Shown: positions 38,816 through 48,688, counted from the stretch's first letter. The stretch is 64,000 nucleotides of DNA from Leptolyngbyaceae cyanobacterium (GCA_036703985.1 DATNQN010000010.1:1-64000); one strand, 5' to 3'. Notes: generated from the sequence alone by a model not told the origin. Numbers and translations: made by a program.

Positions 38816-39017
38816 ACTACCTAACTAAAAACAATCTAGCTTTCGTGATGCGGTCAAACTAACTTGAATTGATAAGCTGATGAAGCTTGAATAGAATAAA
38901 ATCAATTGCCACCATAGGCAAAGCTAATTTAATGCGAATACTCCCGAGCATTCTCAGGGACTATTCTTTGCTTTTGTCTGGTAAAATTGTATATCAGTAA
39001 AACTACTGTTTTTAATT

Positions 39018-39413
39018 ATGAGTCTTTTAAAATCTTGCGAATGGGAAAGCGGGAATAAAGTCAAGATAGTAGTTGCTGAAGTTATTGGAGATAATTTATG
39101 TATTGCATCGGAAGATGGTCGGAAAGTTTATGAGAAGATTGCAAATGCTTTTAAAGAAGGTAAAAAAGCGATCGTTTCTTTTCAGGATGCGGAGGATGTT
39201 ACTTCAGCTTTTTTAGCAGAAGCAATCGGTCATTTGTATGCAGAATTTCCGGAACAACAAATAGCCTCATGTTTAAATGTGGTGGATATCGAACCTGATG
39301 ATGCAGCAGACCTTGAGGATACGATTTTTTGGGTAAAAAAATATTTAGAAGACCCGGAAAAATGGGAGGCGGCTGCCAGAGAAGCTTTTGGGGAATATTA
39401 TTTTGACGAATAG
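39018..39413 (+). CDS. STAS-like domain protein (DUF4325 type)
   Basis: 131 residues. The strand-helix pattern VSFQDAEDVTSAFLAEAIGHLYAEF, read in short blocks, is the hallmark of STAS-like DUF4325 proteins, which resemble anti-sigma-factor antagonists; the Thr-Ser pair at VTSAF occupies the site where STAS proteins are phosphorylated. An acidic C-terminal helix follows (PDDAADLEDTI and WEAAAREAFGEYYFDE). The 3' end overlaps the start of the PIN gene, so the two are coupled; this protein is a candidate antitoxin or switch for it. Confidence 0.8.
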   Translation: MSLLKSCEWESGNKVKIVVAEVIGDNLCIASEDGRKVYEKIANAFKEGKKAIVSFQDAEDVTSAFLAEAIGHLYAEFPEQQIASCLNVVDIEPDDAADLEDTIFWVKKYLEDPEKWEAAAREAFGEYYFDE

Positions 39414-39951
39414 CTTAGTTCACCCCATCAATGATTACAAATTTAGCCATTTAGATGCAGTCTTATTTGATGCAAATATTTGGCTATATATTTATGGGCC
39501 GCAAGGTGAGCGTTCTCCTAAAATTAGAGATATTTATACTTTAGCATTAAGACGAATCCGCAGTGTCAAAGGTCGGATATTACTCGATGGTTTCGTGCTT
39601 TCTGAATTTATTAATGCTTATGCAAGATTCTTTTATAATGAGTTACCTACAGTTACCAAAGCAGCCGAGTTCAAAATTTATCGAAAAAGTCATGAATTCC
39701 GCCCGGTTGCTCAGAAAATAGCCAGACAATCGCGGAAAATTTTGGAAAAATGCGAACGAATAGAGAGTGGCTTTGAGTTAGTAGATTTAGGGGTAATATT
39801 GAGGCATTATTCCTTAGGAGAAGCCGACTTTAACGATCAGATGTTGGCTGAATTGTGTAGGACAAAGGAACTGAAACTAGTCACTCATGATGTGGATTTT
39901 AAAGGTGAAGGTTTGGTGATTTTGACTGGGAATCCTAATTTGATTGGATAA
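39403..39951 (+). CDS. PIN domain protein paired with STAS-like protein
   Basis: 182 residues from the TTG that follows GGGGAATATTAT; a TTG 15 bases upstream is also possible. PIN core acidic residues: Asp23 in LFDANIWLY, Glu in LSEFINAY, Asp in EADFNDQML, Asp in VTHDVDF. Somewhat longer than VapC because of a helical insert (ARFFYNELPTVTKAAEF). Likely a metal-dependent RNase. Overlap with the STAS-like gene points to a two-gene module of toxin-antitoxin type; this pairing is not a standard named TA family. Confidence 0.82.
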   Translation: MTNSLVHPINDYKFSHLDAVLFDANIWLYIYGPQGERSPKIRDIYTLALRRIRSVKGRILLDGFVLSEFINAYARFFYNELPTVTKAAEFKIYRKSHEFRPVAQKIARQSRKILEKCERIESGFELVDLGVILRHYSLGEADFNDQMLAELCRTKELKLVTHDVDFKGEGLVILTGNPNLIG

Positions 39952-40134
39952 ATCAATTGGATGTTTTAAATTAAATTAATGATATATTTGATTGTTGTTG
40001 ATATGAGAGAAATTTTTATTTTTATCGCAGATAGAAGAGGATTAACGCAGATAAACGCAGATGAATTTATTATTTTTTGATGGTGTATAATTGATGCTTG
40101 AATAGGAAAAAAATTTTGATTTTGGGTTGAAAAG

Positions 40135-41148
40135 GTGGAGAATATTAAAATTCAAGATGTTGGAGAACAAGGACTGCTCAAACGGTTGCAAAAGTTTTGT
40201 CCTGCTGAAATTATCGGTGATGATGCAGCAGTAATGGCAACGTCAGCGGGAAAATGTTTAGTAGTGACGACTGATGTATTGGTGGATGGCGTACATTTTA
40301 GCGATGCTACTACTTCGCCAGAAGATGCGGGATGGCGTGGGGTAGCTGCTAATTTATCGGATTTGGCGGCGATGGGTGCAACGCCTTTGGGAATTACGGT
40401 TGGTTTGGGAGTGAGGGGGGATATTTCTGTTAGTTGGGTGGAAAAACTTTATGAGGGAATGGCAGAATGTTTGCAAGAATATCAGACTGTAATTGTGGGG
40501 GGAGATGTGGTACGATCGCAGATCGTCACCATCTCGATTACTGCTTTTGGCGAAGCATCTCCCGATCGCATTATTCGCCGTTCTACTGCTAAAGTGGGAG
40601 ATGCGATCGTAGTTACGGGTTTTCACGGCGCATCGAGAGCGGGTTTGGAATTATTATTGCATCCAGAATTAGGACGAAATCTCAGCGACGCCGAAAAAAA
40701 CGCATTAATCAAATCCCATCAACGCCCGAAACCTAGATTAGATATTTTACCCGTAATTTTTGATATTTTTAATTCTCAACTACCCATTCACGATTCCTCA
40801 TTTCCCATTTCCGGAATGGATAGCAGCGATGGTTTAGCAGATGCAGTAGTACAAATTTGTACGATGAGTGGTTTAGGTGCAAGAATAGACGGGAAAAAAC
40901 TTCCCATCCCGCCTAGTTTAAATAAATTGGTATCCCTAGAAAAAGCGATCGAATGGGTGTTGTATGGTGGAGAAGATTTTGAATTAGTTTTGTGTCTTCC
41001 TTTAGAAGCTGCTGAAGAATTGGTGAAAAAGTTAGGAGAAGGTGCGGCTATTGTGGGCAGAATTACTAATGATACTGATGTGCGTTTAGTTGATGGTGAT
41101 GGTAATGATAAAATTCTTAGTTTAAGCAGAGGTTTTCAACATTTTTGA
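40135..41148 (+). CDS. thiL: Thiamine-monophosphate kinase
   Basis: Phosphorylates thiamine phosphate to thiamine diphosphate. 337 residues with a GTG start. ThiL features: IGDDAAVM (metal-binding Asp pair), TTDVLVDGVHF, NLSDLAAMGATPLG, GGDVVRS, and MDSSDGLADAVVQ in the C-terminal half, all at normal spacing. The preceding 180 bases hold ACGCAGAT repeat units (GATTAACGCAGATAAACGCA). No TPP riboswitch is visible. Confidence 0.95.
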   Translation: MENIKIQDVGEQGLLKRLQKFCPAEIIGDDAAVMATSAGKCLVVTTDVLVDGVHFSDATTSPEDAGWRGVAANLSDLAAMGATPLGITVGLGVRGDISVSWVEKLYEGMAECLQEYQTVIVGGDVVRSQIVTISITAFGEASPDRIIRRSTAKVGDAIVVTGFHGASRAGLELLLHPELGRNLSDAEKNALIKSHQRPKPRLDILPVIFDIFNSQLPIHDSSFPISGMDSSDGLADAVVQICTMSGLGARIDGKKLPIPPSLNKLVSLEKAIEWVLYGGEDFELVLCLPLEAAEELVKKLGEGAAIVGRITNDTDVRLVDGDGNDKILSLSRGFQHF

Positions 41149-41278
41149 TATTTATACGATCGACCTAGTTTGTCAACAGTACCAATTACTTTATCATCTC
41201 ACATCTTGCACCAGAGTTATCACCTTAGTCTCTTCCCATTGCTTTTACCTGAAAGCCTATATCTTTAAGTTAATGATA

Positions 41279-41788
41279 TCAAATATCAAAACTTTGGCCA
41301 TTAGCAGCGAAATTAACTTGGTCGATGTTGTAAATAGATTGGCTCAACAAACTTCTCCGAATCGATTCAAACAAAGCATATTGATTCGCACTACTCATAC
41401 TGTCAAAAACTTCCGCACCGCGCGGATCGTCGATGATAAAATTAATGGTTGCTTGATGGGTAACCGGATTAATATTTACCTCATAATCTTTAATACCAAC
41501 ACTTTGACCGTTATAAGCCTGTAAAATTTTTCCTACTGCATCAGTTACAGGCTGATTAGCTGCTACGACGATCGACTGAGGTGCTAATTGTTGTAATTTT
41601 ACATCCGGTAAATAAATGATCGCAGATATCTCATCTTCGCTAGAGCGAAAGTTTTCGGATGGGGTAACTGTTTGGGCGTTAACTACTCCCGACAAGCTGA
41701 AAGCCATTGCAATAGCTGTAATGCTAATTTTTGCCCAATCAAAATAATTACTATCGCCATTGACGATCGCCATTGATTTATTATTCAT
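41279..41788 (-). CDS. Secreted GerMN-like protein of unknown function
   Basis: 169 residues. Signal-like N-terminus (WAKISITAIAMAFSLSGVVNA) with cleavage expected after VNA. The mature part has the strand pattern INPVTHQATINFII and helix QYALFESIRRSLLSQ then IDQVNFAANGQ, similar to GerMN-type domains, though too diverged to be sure. Predicted periplasmic. Convergent with thiL. Role unknown. Confidence 0.65.
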   Translation of the reverse strand: MNNKSMAIVNGDSNYFDWAKISITAIAMAFSLSGVVNAQTVTPSENFRSSEDEISAIIYLPDVKLQQLAPQSIVVAANQPVTDAVGKILQAYNGQSVGIKDYEVNINPVTHQATINFIIDDPRGAEVFDSMSSANQYALFESIRRSLLSQSIYNIDQVNFAANGQSFDI

Positions 41789-41972
41789 AAGTCACCCCAC
41801 CGCTTTGTCAAATCTTTTTACTTAATAATTAAAAGTTAGCCTTTTCTAAAAAGCATCGCATCCTGCCATAGAAAGGCCATATTTGGTAATTACAATAAAT
41901 GTTTAGTTTTATAAAGCTTAATTTATTTCCACTGATGGGTAATTAAAATAAGGTAAATCAGCCTTTCGATAG

Positions 41973-42126
41973 TTAACGAGTATTATTTACTATTTCTTTA
42001 GCAACTTCGATCGCCATCTGCGGACGAGCGACCAGGAATATATTCTCTAGGGATAAACTACTGAAAAAAGCCTTACTTATTTTTTGAGCTACTTTTCTAT
42101 TTTGCAGGGTTTGAGCGCGATCGCAC
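41973..42126 (-). pseudogene. C-terminal fragment of a TIGR00725-like (SLOG) gene
   Basis: The minus strand reads AQTLQNRKV, then AQKISKAFFSSLSLENIFL and VARPQMAIEVAKEIVNNTR before TAA. This aligns with the last ~50 residues of the intact protein encoded at 48720-49217 (NKKVILL, SKAFFRSLLKDNVFMV, EAIGIAKEIVNHRE). A few residues after NRKV are deleted and the front two thirds of the gene are missing. DNA similarity is moderate, so this is an old fragment of a paralogue or a copy. Confidence 0.8.
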
Positions 42127-42267
42127 ACTCAATCTCCGCCTACAAGTCTTGCTATTCGGCTTTCTCTGCTGTTGCTACTTTAAATTTCAGTAATTTCACG
42201 GGTTTGATATTACAGCTTTTTTGATAATCTCTGCCTTAAGTAAGATGCAAAATTACTGAAATTAAAT

Positions 42268-42369
42268 ATGAAGAGTTTTTACGGACAAACTTTGGTTAAT
42301 ACAACAGGGTTGGATTTTGCACCAGGCAATGGCGATCGCAACTCTTTTTTCATCCGCGCTCTGCCCTAA
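42268..42369 (+). CDS. Possible 33-codon mini-ORF
   Basis: ATG reads MKSFYGQTLVNTTGLDFAP then GNGDRNSFFIRALP and stops inside the loop of the hairpin at 42351-42386. No clear ribosome site (the preceding bases are AAATTAAAT). It may be chance, a leader peptide or the end of a degraded gene; I cannot choose. Confidence 0.25.
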   Translation: MKSFYGQTLVNTTGLDFAPGNGDRNSFFIRALP

Positions 42370-42386
42370 AGGGCAGAGCGCGGATG
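42351..42386. repeat. Perfect 16-bp hairpin
   Basis: CATCCGCGCTCTGCCC and its exact complement around TAAA, followed by GATTTTTGG. GC-rich stem in an AT-rich spacer. It can act as a terminator in the plus direction, or be a repeat element. Confidence 0.8.
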
Positions 42387-42458
42387 GATTTTTGGTACTC
42401 CTGAAAGCAATTATAGTAATTTATACTTAAGTGAATATTCGGATAAGCACCAGCAAAG

Positions 42459-42487
42459 AAACCCGGTTTTTTCAAGAAACCGGGTTT
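42459..42487. repeat. AAACCCGG palindrome, copy C
   Basis: AAACCCGGTTTTTTC followed by AAGAAACCGGGTTT, near-perfect 14-base arms. It lies 235 bases before the start of the giant RTX/lipase gene, not after a gene end. Confidence 0.75.
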
Positions 42488-42722
42488 TTGCAATGATGAC
42501 AAGCCTAGCGCGTCGTGCGTCGTGGACAGGTTTTATCACCAGCTTTTTATAAATATTTATTACAATTGGCGATTTTCCGCATAAAAATTCGAGCCTGAGC
42601 CAAATAGATAGGCAGGAGAGTCTGATGCCTAGTTATCTGCAATGGTGCAAGGCGTCAGAAAGCTTTACAGCAAAAGCTCGATCGACATATTTCGACTGTT
42701 TTTTTCCTTTGTGAGGAGTGAT

Positions 42723-45700
42723 ATGCAAAAGTTATTCAACAATGACCTAAGTCTAGTTGTAGATCCCATCACTGGTATTTTAGAACACAAACCACTGACA
42801 GATAGTTTCGCAGATAACGATTTGCTCACAGGTGGTACGGCAGAATCATTACAAACTGCACAAAATTTGCTGAAAGGATTTGCAACTGCACCTGATTTTG
42901 GTGCGAAGATGCAGGTGGCATTTGGGAACAGCTTCAACGTTGCAAGTGCTAATGCTTTGGCAAAAACTTGGATAGCGGGAGACTTTAGCACTTTTCCCAA
43001 GATTGAGATTCGTAATTCGGCTGAAATTAATGGTGCGAAAGGTGCGTTTGCTGCTGCTAATAACACGATTTATTTATCGCGGGAATTTTTAACTGAAAAT
43101 GTTGCTAATACCGAAGCAGTTGTGAGTGTGCTTTTGGAAGAAATTGGTCATGCTTTAGATAATCAGTTGAATGATGCAGATACTCCAGGGGATGAAGGAG
43201 AAATTTTTTCGGCGCTAGTTCGGGGTGAAAAGCTGGAAGTTGAAGATTTACAGCGCATGAAAGCTGAGGATGATACAGCTACGATTACTTTAGAGGGGCA
43301 AGAAATTCAGATCGAGCAGGCAAATATTAATCTTAATCAAACAATTAATGAAAGCTTAAGTAGCGCCGATCCGAATAACCCTACCCGTTCGGGTAGATTC
43401 GCAGATGAATATACTTTGAGCGGTGTTTCTGATTGGCAGCAAATTCAGGTTAACCTCAACTCCTCTGATTTTGACAGTTTTCTACAACTGGTAAATGCTT
43501 CAACGGGTGAATTGATTTCCTCTGATGATGACTCAGGTGGCCGTCCAAATGCACAGATAAGTTTTACTAAGTATCCAGGTATTGATTACCTGATTCGGGC
43601 TACCAGTTTTGATTCAGGTGCAACAGGAAATTACACCCTGAATACCAGTTCTTTGGGAACAGGATCGTCTTTAATAGCTACGCTCAACGGAAGAGTAGGA
43701 ACAGTTGATTCGTTGGGAAGATTTACACAAATTGCAACAGGGTCAGAATTTTTCGACATTGCTTTATCTAATAACGGCCAATTATTTGGCATTACTGGCA
43801 GCCAGTTATACAGAATTAATCCGGGTTCAGGTTCATCTTCTCTAATTGGAAATTTTGGTATCAGTGAGAGTTTAAATGCTCTGGAATTTGCTTCTAATAA
43901 CGTACTGTATGGTGCTGGTGGCTCTAGTTTATATACGATTGATGTCAATACAGGCGCAGCCTCATTGGTGGCTAATTTGGGATCTGAATTTTCCAGTAGC
44001 GGAGATTTAGTATTTGATGCTGTCAATAATCGATTCTTCGCTACATCAATAGGTACAACAAGCGATAGCTTATACTCGGTTACTCTAGCTGGTCAAGCAA
44101 CTAAGATTGGCGACATTGGCTTCAATAATGTCTATGGCTTGTCTTTTGAAAATAGAACTCTTTTCGGTTTTACATCAAATGGGTTGCGAATTGCTATCAA
44201 TCCAGCAACCGGAGCGGGCACTATTGATGAGGAAGTTAAAGGTTTTAGCGGTGAAATTGGAGGAGCGGCATCTATTGTAGCCGTAAGCCCGGATATTCCC
44301 CAAAACCCTGACACTCTGCCTTCTCCGCTAATTACAACTGGTGGAAACGATGATGATTTTCTGATTGGTGGAGGAGAGGCAGGCAGTTTTGCCATCATCG
44401 ATGGGGTAGGTGGAAACGACACTATCTATGGAAGTGATAGTAATGACAGTCTAGTTGGCGGTGATGGGAATGACATACTCCAAGGTATTGCTATTGGAGA
44501 CGTTCCAGGACTCGAATTAGGTGGAATAGATAGTATGTTTGGCGGAGCAGGCCAAGATATATTTATCTTGGGAGTCGAAAGTTGGCCTGAAGCTTTCTAT
44601 GATGATGGCGATAATTTAGGGCAAGGAACTAGCCACTACGTTATCATTGAGGACTTAAATCCCAACGAGGATCAAATCCAGCTTAAAGGTATACCTGCTG
44701 ATTATATTTTGGGATCTTCGCCCATTCCTGGTGTGTCGGGTACAGGAGTGTATCTTGACAAGCCAGGTAACGAACCGGATGAACTGATCGGAATTATCCG
44801 GGGAGTTTTGCCTTCTAGCTTGAATCTAAACAGTAACTATTTCTTATTTCCCATCCAGGCTAACCAAACTTTTTTAGAATTTAGCGCTCTTGAATTTAGG
44901 GTTGCGGAAGATGGTACACCAATTACCGCAGTGACCGTAATTCGTAGCGGTGGAACTGATGGAAGTGTTAGTGCAACCCTAAATCTAAGTAATGGAAATG
45001 CGATCGCACCTGATGATTACGATAATACCGCCATTACAGTCAACTTTGCTCCTGGTGAAACTCAAAAAACCATAACTGTTCCCATCATTAATGATACTTC
45101 GGATGAGAACGATGAGACGATTGCTTTGACATTGGCAAATCCGACTGGCGGTGCTGCGATCGGGCAGCAGAATAGCGCTACTTTGGTGATTGTAGATAAT
45201 GATAATGATGATAGTGGAAATGTTGCCCCAGATATCGCCAGCAAGCACAAAAGATACGAGTTTTTCGTCAAAGATAGCGCTTATGGACTTGATTGGCAAA
45301 TCGGAGACGATGTTGGCAATGGTTACAAGGTCAATAGGATTTTTGAAGATTCAAAAACTACCAATACAGGTTTCTTTGCTCTTGGGTTGACATCAGATCT
45401 GGGAGAGACACCTTTACTGGCTATTCGTGGAACTGAACCTACGAAAATAACCGATATTTTGGCAGATACCAATCCTTTTGGAATAGGTTTTAATCAGTTT
45501 CAAGCTAATAAAACAGCAGTTACAGACTGGTTAAATGAGCAAAATCAGCAAAATCGTACTGTGGATATCACTGGTCACAGTTTAGGGGGTGCATTAACCC
45601 AACTTTTAGCGGCTGATTTCACAAGTCGGGGAGGAAAGTTAGGAGAGGTCGTAACATTCAATTCTCCTGGAATTGATCGAGAACAGGTAGGACAGTTCAA

Positions 45701-48662
45701 AGCAGAAAACGCCGGAAGTGTTACTCACTACATAGTGTCAGGAGATTTAGTCAGTTTGGCTGGTGAAGCATTCCTACCAGGTAAATATGAATTATTTTCG
45801 TATCCAGGGTTGTTAGATTATCTTAAAAATGCCACCTTTAACAAGCATTTAAATCCTGTTTTGGTTGATGCGGTTGGATACAACGGTAAAAACCCAGAAG
45901 CAGGCTTGACGATACAAAAGGGAATTGAACGAAAAAGCTCTGCTTCTGTTGAGCCTTCGCCGGACAATCCTCTAGCGTTGAACAGCCCTCTATTCACTTA
46001 TATAGACCCAGACTTTTTTACATTCGTCTTAGCAGCTAGTAGTGTTACGCAGAAGCTGCCATTACCTCCGCAAATTAAGGCTTTACCACCATTTATGCTT
46101 TTTCGATCTACCCTTGAGGCGAAAAGGCAAGAAATCGGCAGAGACATATTACAAAATTCCAATGTTATTAGCAACATAAATGGTGAATCTGGAATTAGCG
46201 GTAGAGTTTTCTTGCCTAACATAGAGTTCAACCTCCTGAACTTGCTGAAGGTTGAAGCAAGAGAATTGGGAATGCAATATGTTACCGTACCAGAGGAAAT
46301 ATTAAAGATTCAAGGCAAAGTTACTGTACCTGCTTTGTTTAACGCTACTGCACAATTTGTTCGAGACGATGCAGAAGATAACTTTATTCAGATTAGCGAT
46401 CGCAACTCGGATGGCGCTCTTGATTTAGATGTTGTTGGTTCGCTCTCTGTAAAAGATATACCTATTGTTCCTGGGGTTTGGGGAGTAAATGAAGCTAAAC
46501 TCACTCTTGACACAATTAGAAACGAAGTCAAGGGCGAAGGCACAATACTCATACCCACAGGAATCGCAATTGGTGGGGGACTCGGCATCAGAAACGGACA
46601 ATTTAACTTCATCTCCCTCAAAGCAGACAATCTTAATAAACCGATTGGAACTACTGGGGCGTTTCTTCAACGGATATCCGGGCAAATCGATAAAATCGCC
46701 ACACCTGCTGAAATTGAATTTGGCGGTGGTGTGGGGCTAACTGCTGGGCCTAAGCTAGATGTGCCATTCTTCAACTTAGAGGATGTATCACTCCTCGCGC
46801 TTGACCTAGATGCCAAAATTAACGCCGAGCAAGTTACAGGTATTGGCAAAATAAAAATCATTGATGAGAAAATAGCCAATGGGCAAGGAGATGCCACACT
46901 TAATTGGAATAAAAAGTTTCTGAAAAGCGAAGCCAAATTTTCATTCCTTGATGGCTTAATCCAAGCAGATAAGGCTAGCTTCTCTGCCGATGCTAATTTC
47001 AACATCACTATAGATGGCAATGCCAGTTCCACAATTCCTTCATTTTTGCCTTATAAAGGTACACCACTTGGATCGGGCAGGTTTTTACTCAATTTTAGTA
47101 ACGATGGCAATTTGTCGAACGACTTTGTAGCTGCTTATGGCAAGATAAATACTCCCTTGAATTTGAGTATTCCATTAGGGTTCAAAGGTTTCTTTGACGG
47201 CAAATTTGAACTCGGTCTTAAGGATGTACCTCAAACCAATAGTTTCACCGTCGCCCCTGGCACACAGTGGATATTGCTTAATGGTGAGTGGGAAAATGCA
47301 GCTACCAATGTACCAATTCAAGTTAAAATGCCCAACGGCACTATCTTAAATGAATCCGACTTTGCTGCTACTGGCAAAATAGCAATAGTTGATGAGCTTA
47401 CTAACTTCAACACAAAGGCTGTGATTGTACTCAACCCAGAACCAGGGGTTTGGGACATTAATGTAGCAAATCCCACTGACCTCGGCAATGTTCAATACAG
47501 TGCCTTCCGAGATTCAGCAGCACCTAGCATTCAAGTAACTAGCCCAGCTACAGATATTACCGACTCAAACGTTACTATCAACTACAACGCTTTTGATGCA
47601 GACTCAAATGCCAAAGTCAGCCTATTCTACGACACTGACAACCAAGGTTTTGATGGCATATTAATTGCCGATAACCTTGCCGAGACTGACGGCGCTGGTA
47701 GTTTCGTTTGGAATACTGAAGGTGTGGCCACTGGCGATTATTACGTCTACGCAATGGTAATGGATGAAAACAATGCGCCTGTTTTTAGCTATTCTCCAGG
47801 TCGAGTGAAAATTACTGAATCGGCAGATTTGTCAGTTACCAAAACAGTTAATGAAAACCCAGATGTATCAGGCAACTTCACTTACACGCTTACAGTAACA
47901 AACAATGGCCCTAATGATGCGAAGGGCGCTACTCTTACCGACACCTTACCAGAAGGCGTTACTCTTGTTGCCGCCAGTCTCAACCCCGCTCAGCAGTCAG
48001 GCAATGATATTACCTTTGACCTGGGTGACTTGGCAAACGGTGCTAGCAAGACAGTTAACGTTACGATTACCCCACCACCAAACGGTACAATTACAGGCAT
48101 TCCTGGTGTAACGAGTAGAACTTTCGATCCTGATGTCTCTAATGATTTCGCTCTAGCATCTAGTACAGTTAGCGATACCTCAACCAACTTCATTCCCGAA
48201 ATTGGCACTACCAACAAGCTAGTCTTTGACGACAAAACCTATCTTTCTCTCTATCCTGATGTTCGAGATGCTTATAACAATGGTGGATTTGAAAAGGTAT
48301 TCGACCACTTCACTACTCATGGCGTACTTGAAAACCGGGATTTAAGAGTTCGCCTGTTTGACGAAACTTATTATCTCGATCGAAATTCCGATGTCAAACA
48401 AGCCGTTGATGCAGGCGGATACGATAACGCATACGATCACTTCATACTCTGGGGAATAAATGAAGGTCGCCAAGGTAGTTCATCCGATAATAGTTCTTAC
48501 CGCTTGCTGTTTGATGAAAACTACTATCTCGGACAATATCCAGAAGTGAAAGCATCTGTTGATGCAGGTGATTTATATAGTGGATTGATTCACTATTTCG
48601 ATTACGGTCAATTTGAAGGACGCCAACCCAGTGCATCAGACAATTACCTGAGCGCAGCTTAG
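42723..48662 (+). CDS. Giant modular exoprotein: metallopeptidase-like, PPC, RTX, Calx-beta, lipase, DUF11
   Basis: 1,979 residues, no signal peptide; probably type I secreted. Modules: 100-190 peptidase-like region with LLEEIGHALD (Glu139-x-x-x-His143, a degenerate HExxH); 200-310 PPC-like; 317-520 DUF4394-like beta repeats; 538-586 short RTX run (VGGNDTIYG, VGGDGNDIL); 716-828 Calx-beta; 846-1030 class 3 lipase with GHSLGG, nucleophile Ser953; about 1050-1590 beta-rich unassigned; 1600-1700 Ig-like; 1701-1818 DUF11; 1825-1979 three copies of a YLxxYPDV...HFxxxGxxEGR repeat common at the ends of cyanobacterial exoproteins. Start chosen at the ATG after GAGGAG. Likely a cell-surface or extracellular hydrolase/adhesin. 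Confidence 0.88.
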   Translation: MQKLFNNDLSLVVDPITGILEHKPLTDSFADNDLLTGGTAESLQTAQNLLKGFATAPDFGAKMQVAFGNSFNVASANALAKTWIAGDFSTFPKIEIRNSAEINGAKGAFAAANNTIYLSREFLTENVANTEAVVSVLLEEIGHALDNQLNDADTPGDEGEIFSALVRGEKLEVEDLQRMKAEDDTATITLEGQEIQIEQANINLNQTINESLSSADPNNPTRSGRFADEYTLSGVSDWQQIQVNLNSSDFDSFLQLVNASTGELISSDDDSGGRPNAQISFTKYPGIDYLIRATSFDSGATGNYTLNTSSLGTGSSLIATLNGRVGTVDSLGRFTQIATGSEFFDIALSNNGQLFGITGSQLYRINPGSGSSSLIGNFGISESLNALEFASNNVLYGAGGSSLYTIDVNTGAASLVANLGSEFSSSGDLVFDAVNNRFFATSIGTTSDSLYSVTLAGQATKIGDIGFNNVYGLSFENRTLFGFTSNGLRIAINPATGAGTIDEEVKGFSGEIGGAASIVAVSPDIPQNPDTLPSPLITTGGNDDDFLIGGGEAGSFAIIDGVGGNDTIYGSDSNDSLVGGDGNDILQGIAIGDVPGLELGGIDSMFGGAGQDIFILGVESWPEAFYDDGDNLGQGTSHYVIIEDLNPNEDQIQLKGIPADYILGSSPIPGVSGTGVYLDKPGNEPDELIGIIRGVLPSSLNLNSNYFLFPIQANQTFLEFSALEFRVAEDGTPITAVTVIRSGGTDGSVSATLNLSNGNAIAPDDYDNTAITVNFAPGETQKTITVPIINDTSDENDETIALTLANPTGGAAIGQQNSATLVIVDNDNDDSGNVAPDIASKHKRYEFFVKDSAYGLDWQIGDDVGNGYKVNRIFEDSKTTNTGFFALGLTSDLGETPLLAIRGTEPTKITDILADTNPFGIGFNQFQANKTAVTDWLNEQNQQNRTVDITGHSLGGALTQLLAADFTSRGGKLGEVVTFNSPGIDREQVGQFKAENAGSVTHYIVSGDLVSLAGEAFLPGKYELFSYPGLLDYLKNATFNKHLNPVLVDAVGYNGKNPEAGLTIQKGIERKSSASVEPSPDNPLALNSPLFTYIDPDFFTFVLAASSVTQKLPLPPQIKALPPFMLFRSTLEAKRQEIGRDILQNSNVISNINGESGISGRVFLPNIEFNLLNLLKVEARELGMQYVTVPEEILKIQGKVTVPALFNATAQFVRDDAEDNFIQISDRNSDGALDLDVVGSLSVKDIPIVPGVWGVNEAKLTLDTIRNEVKGEGTILIPTGIAIGGGLGIRNGQFNFISLKADNLNKPIGTTGAFLQRISGQIDKIATPAEIEFGGGVGLTAGPKLDVPFFNLEDVSLLALDLDAKINAEQVTGIGKIKIIDEKIANGQGDATLNWNKKFLKSEAKFSFLDGLIQADKASFSADANFNITIDGNASSTIPSFLPYKGTPLGSGRFLLNFSNDGNLSNDFVAAYGKINTPLNLSIPLGFKGFFDGKFELGLKDVPQTNSFTVAPGTQWILLNGEWENAATNVPIQVKMPNGTILNESDFAATGKIAIVDELTNFNTKAVIVLNPEPGVWDINVANPTDLGNVQYSAFRDSAAPSIQVTSPATDITDSNVTINYNAFDADSNAKVSLFYDTDNQGFDGILIADNLAETDGAGSFVWNTEGVATGDYYVYAMVMDENNAPVFSYSPGRVKITESADLSVTKTVNENPDVSGNFTYTLTVTNNGPNDAKGATLTDTLPEGVTLVAASLNPAQQSGNDITFDLGDLANGASKTVNVTITPPPNGTITGIPGVTSRTFDPDVSNDFALASSTVSDTSTNFIPEIGTTNKLVFDDKTYLSLYPDVRDAYNNGGFEKVFDHFTTHGVLENRDLRVRLFDETYYLDRNSDVKQAVDAGGYDNAYDHFILWGINEGRQGSSSDNSSYRLLFDENYYLGQYPEVKASVDAGDLYSGLIHYFDYGQFEGRQPSASDNYLSAA

Positions 48663-48688
48663 AATTTAGAACAAATTAATCCCCATAG

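Larger units (their letters stand above)
41789..42722. other. Spacer upstream of the giant RTX/lipase gene
   Basis: 930 bases holding, in order, a truncated SLOG-type gene fragment (41973-42126, minus strand), a 33-codon mini-ORF whose end forms a perfect hairpin (42268-42386), and palindrome copy C (42459-42487). The last bases, GAGGAG before 42723, are the ribosome site of the giant gene. Confidence 0.7.
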
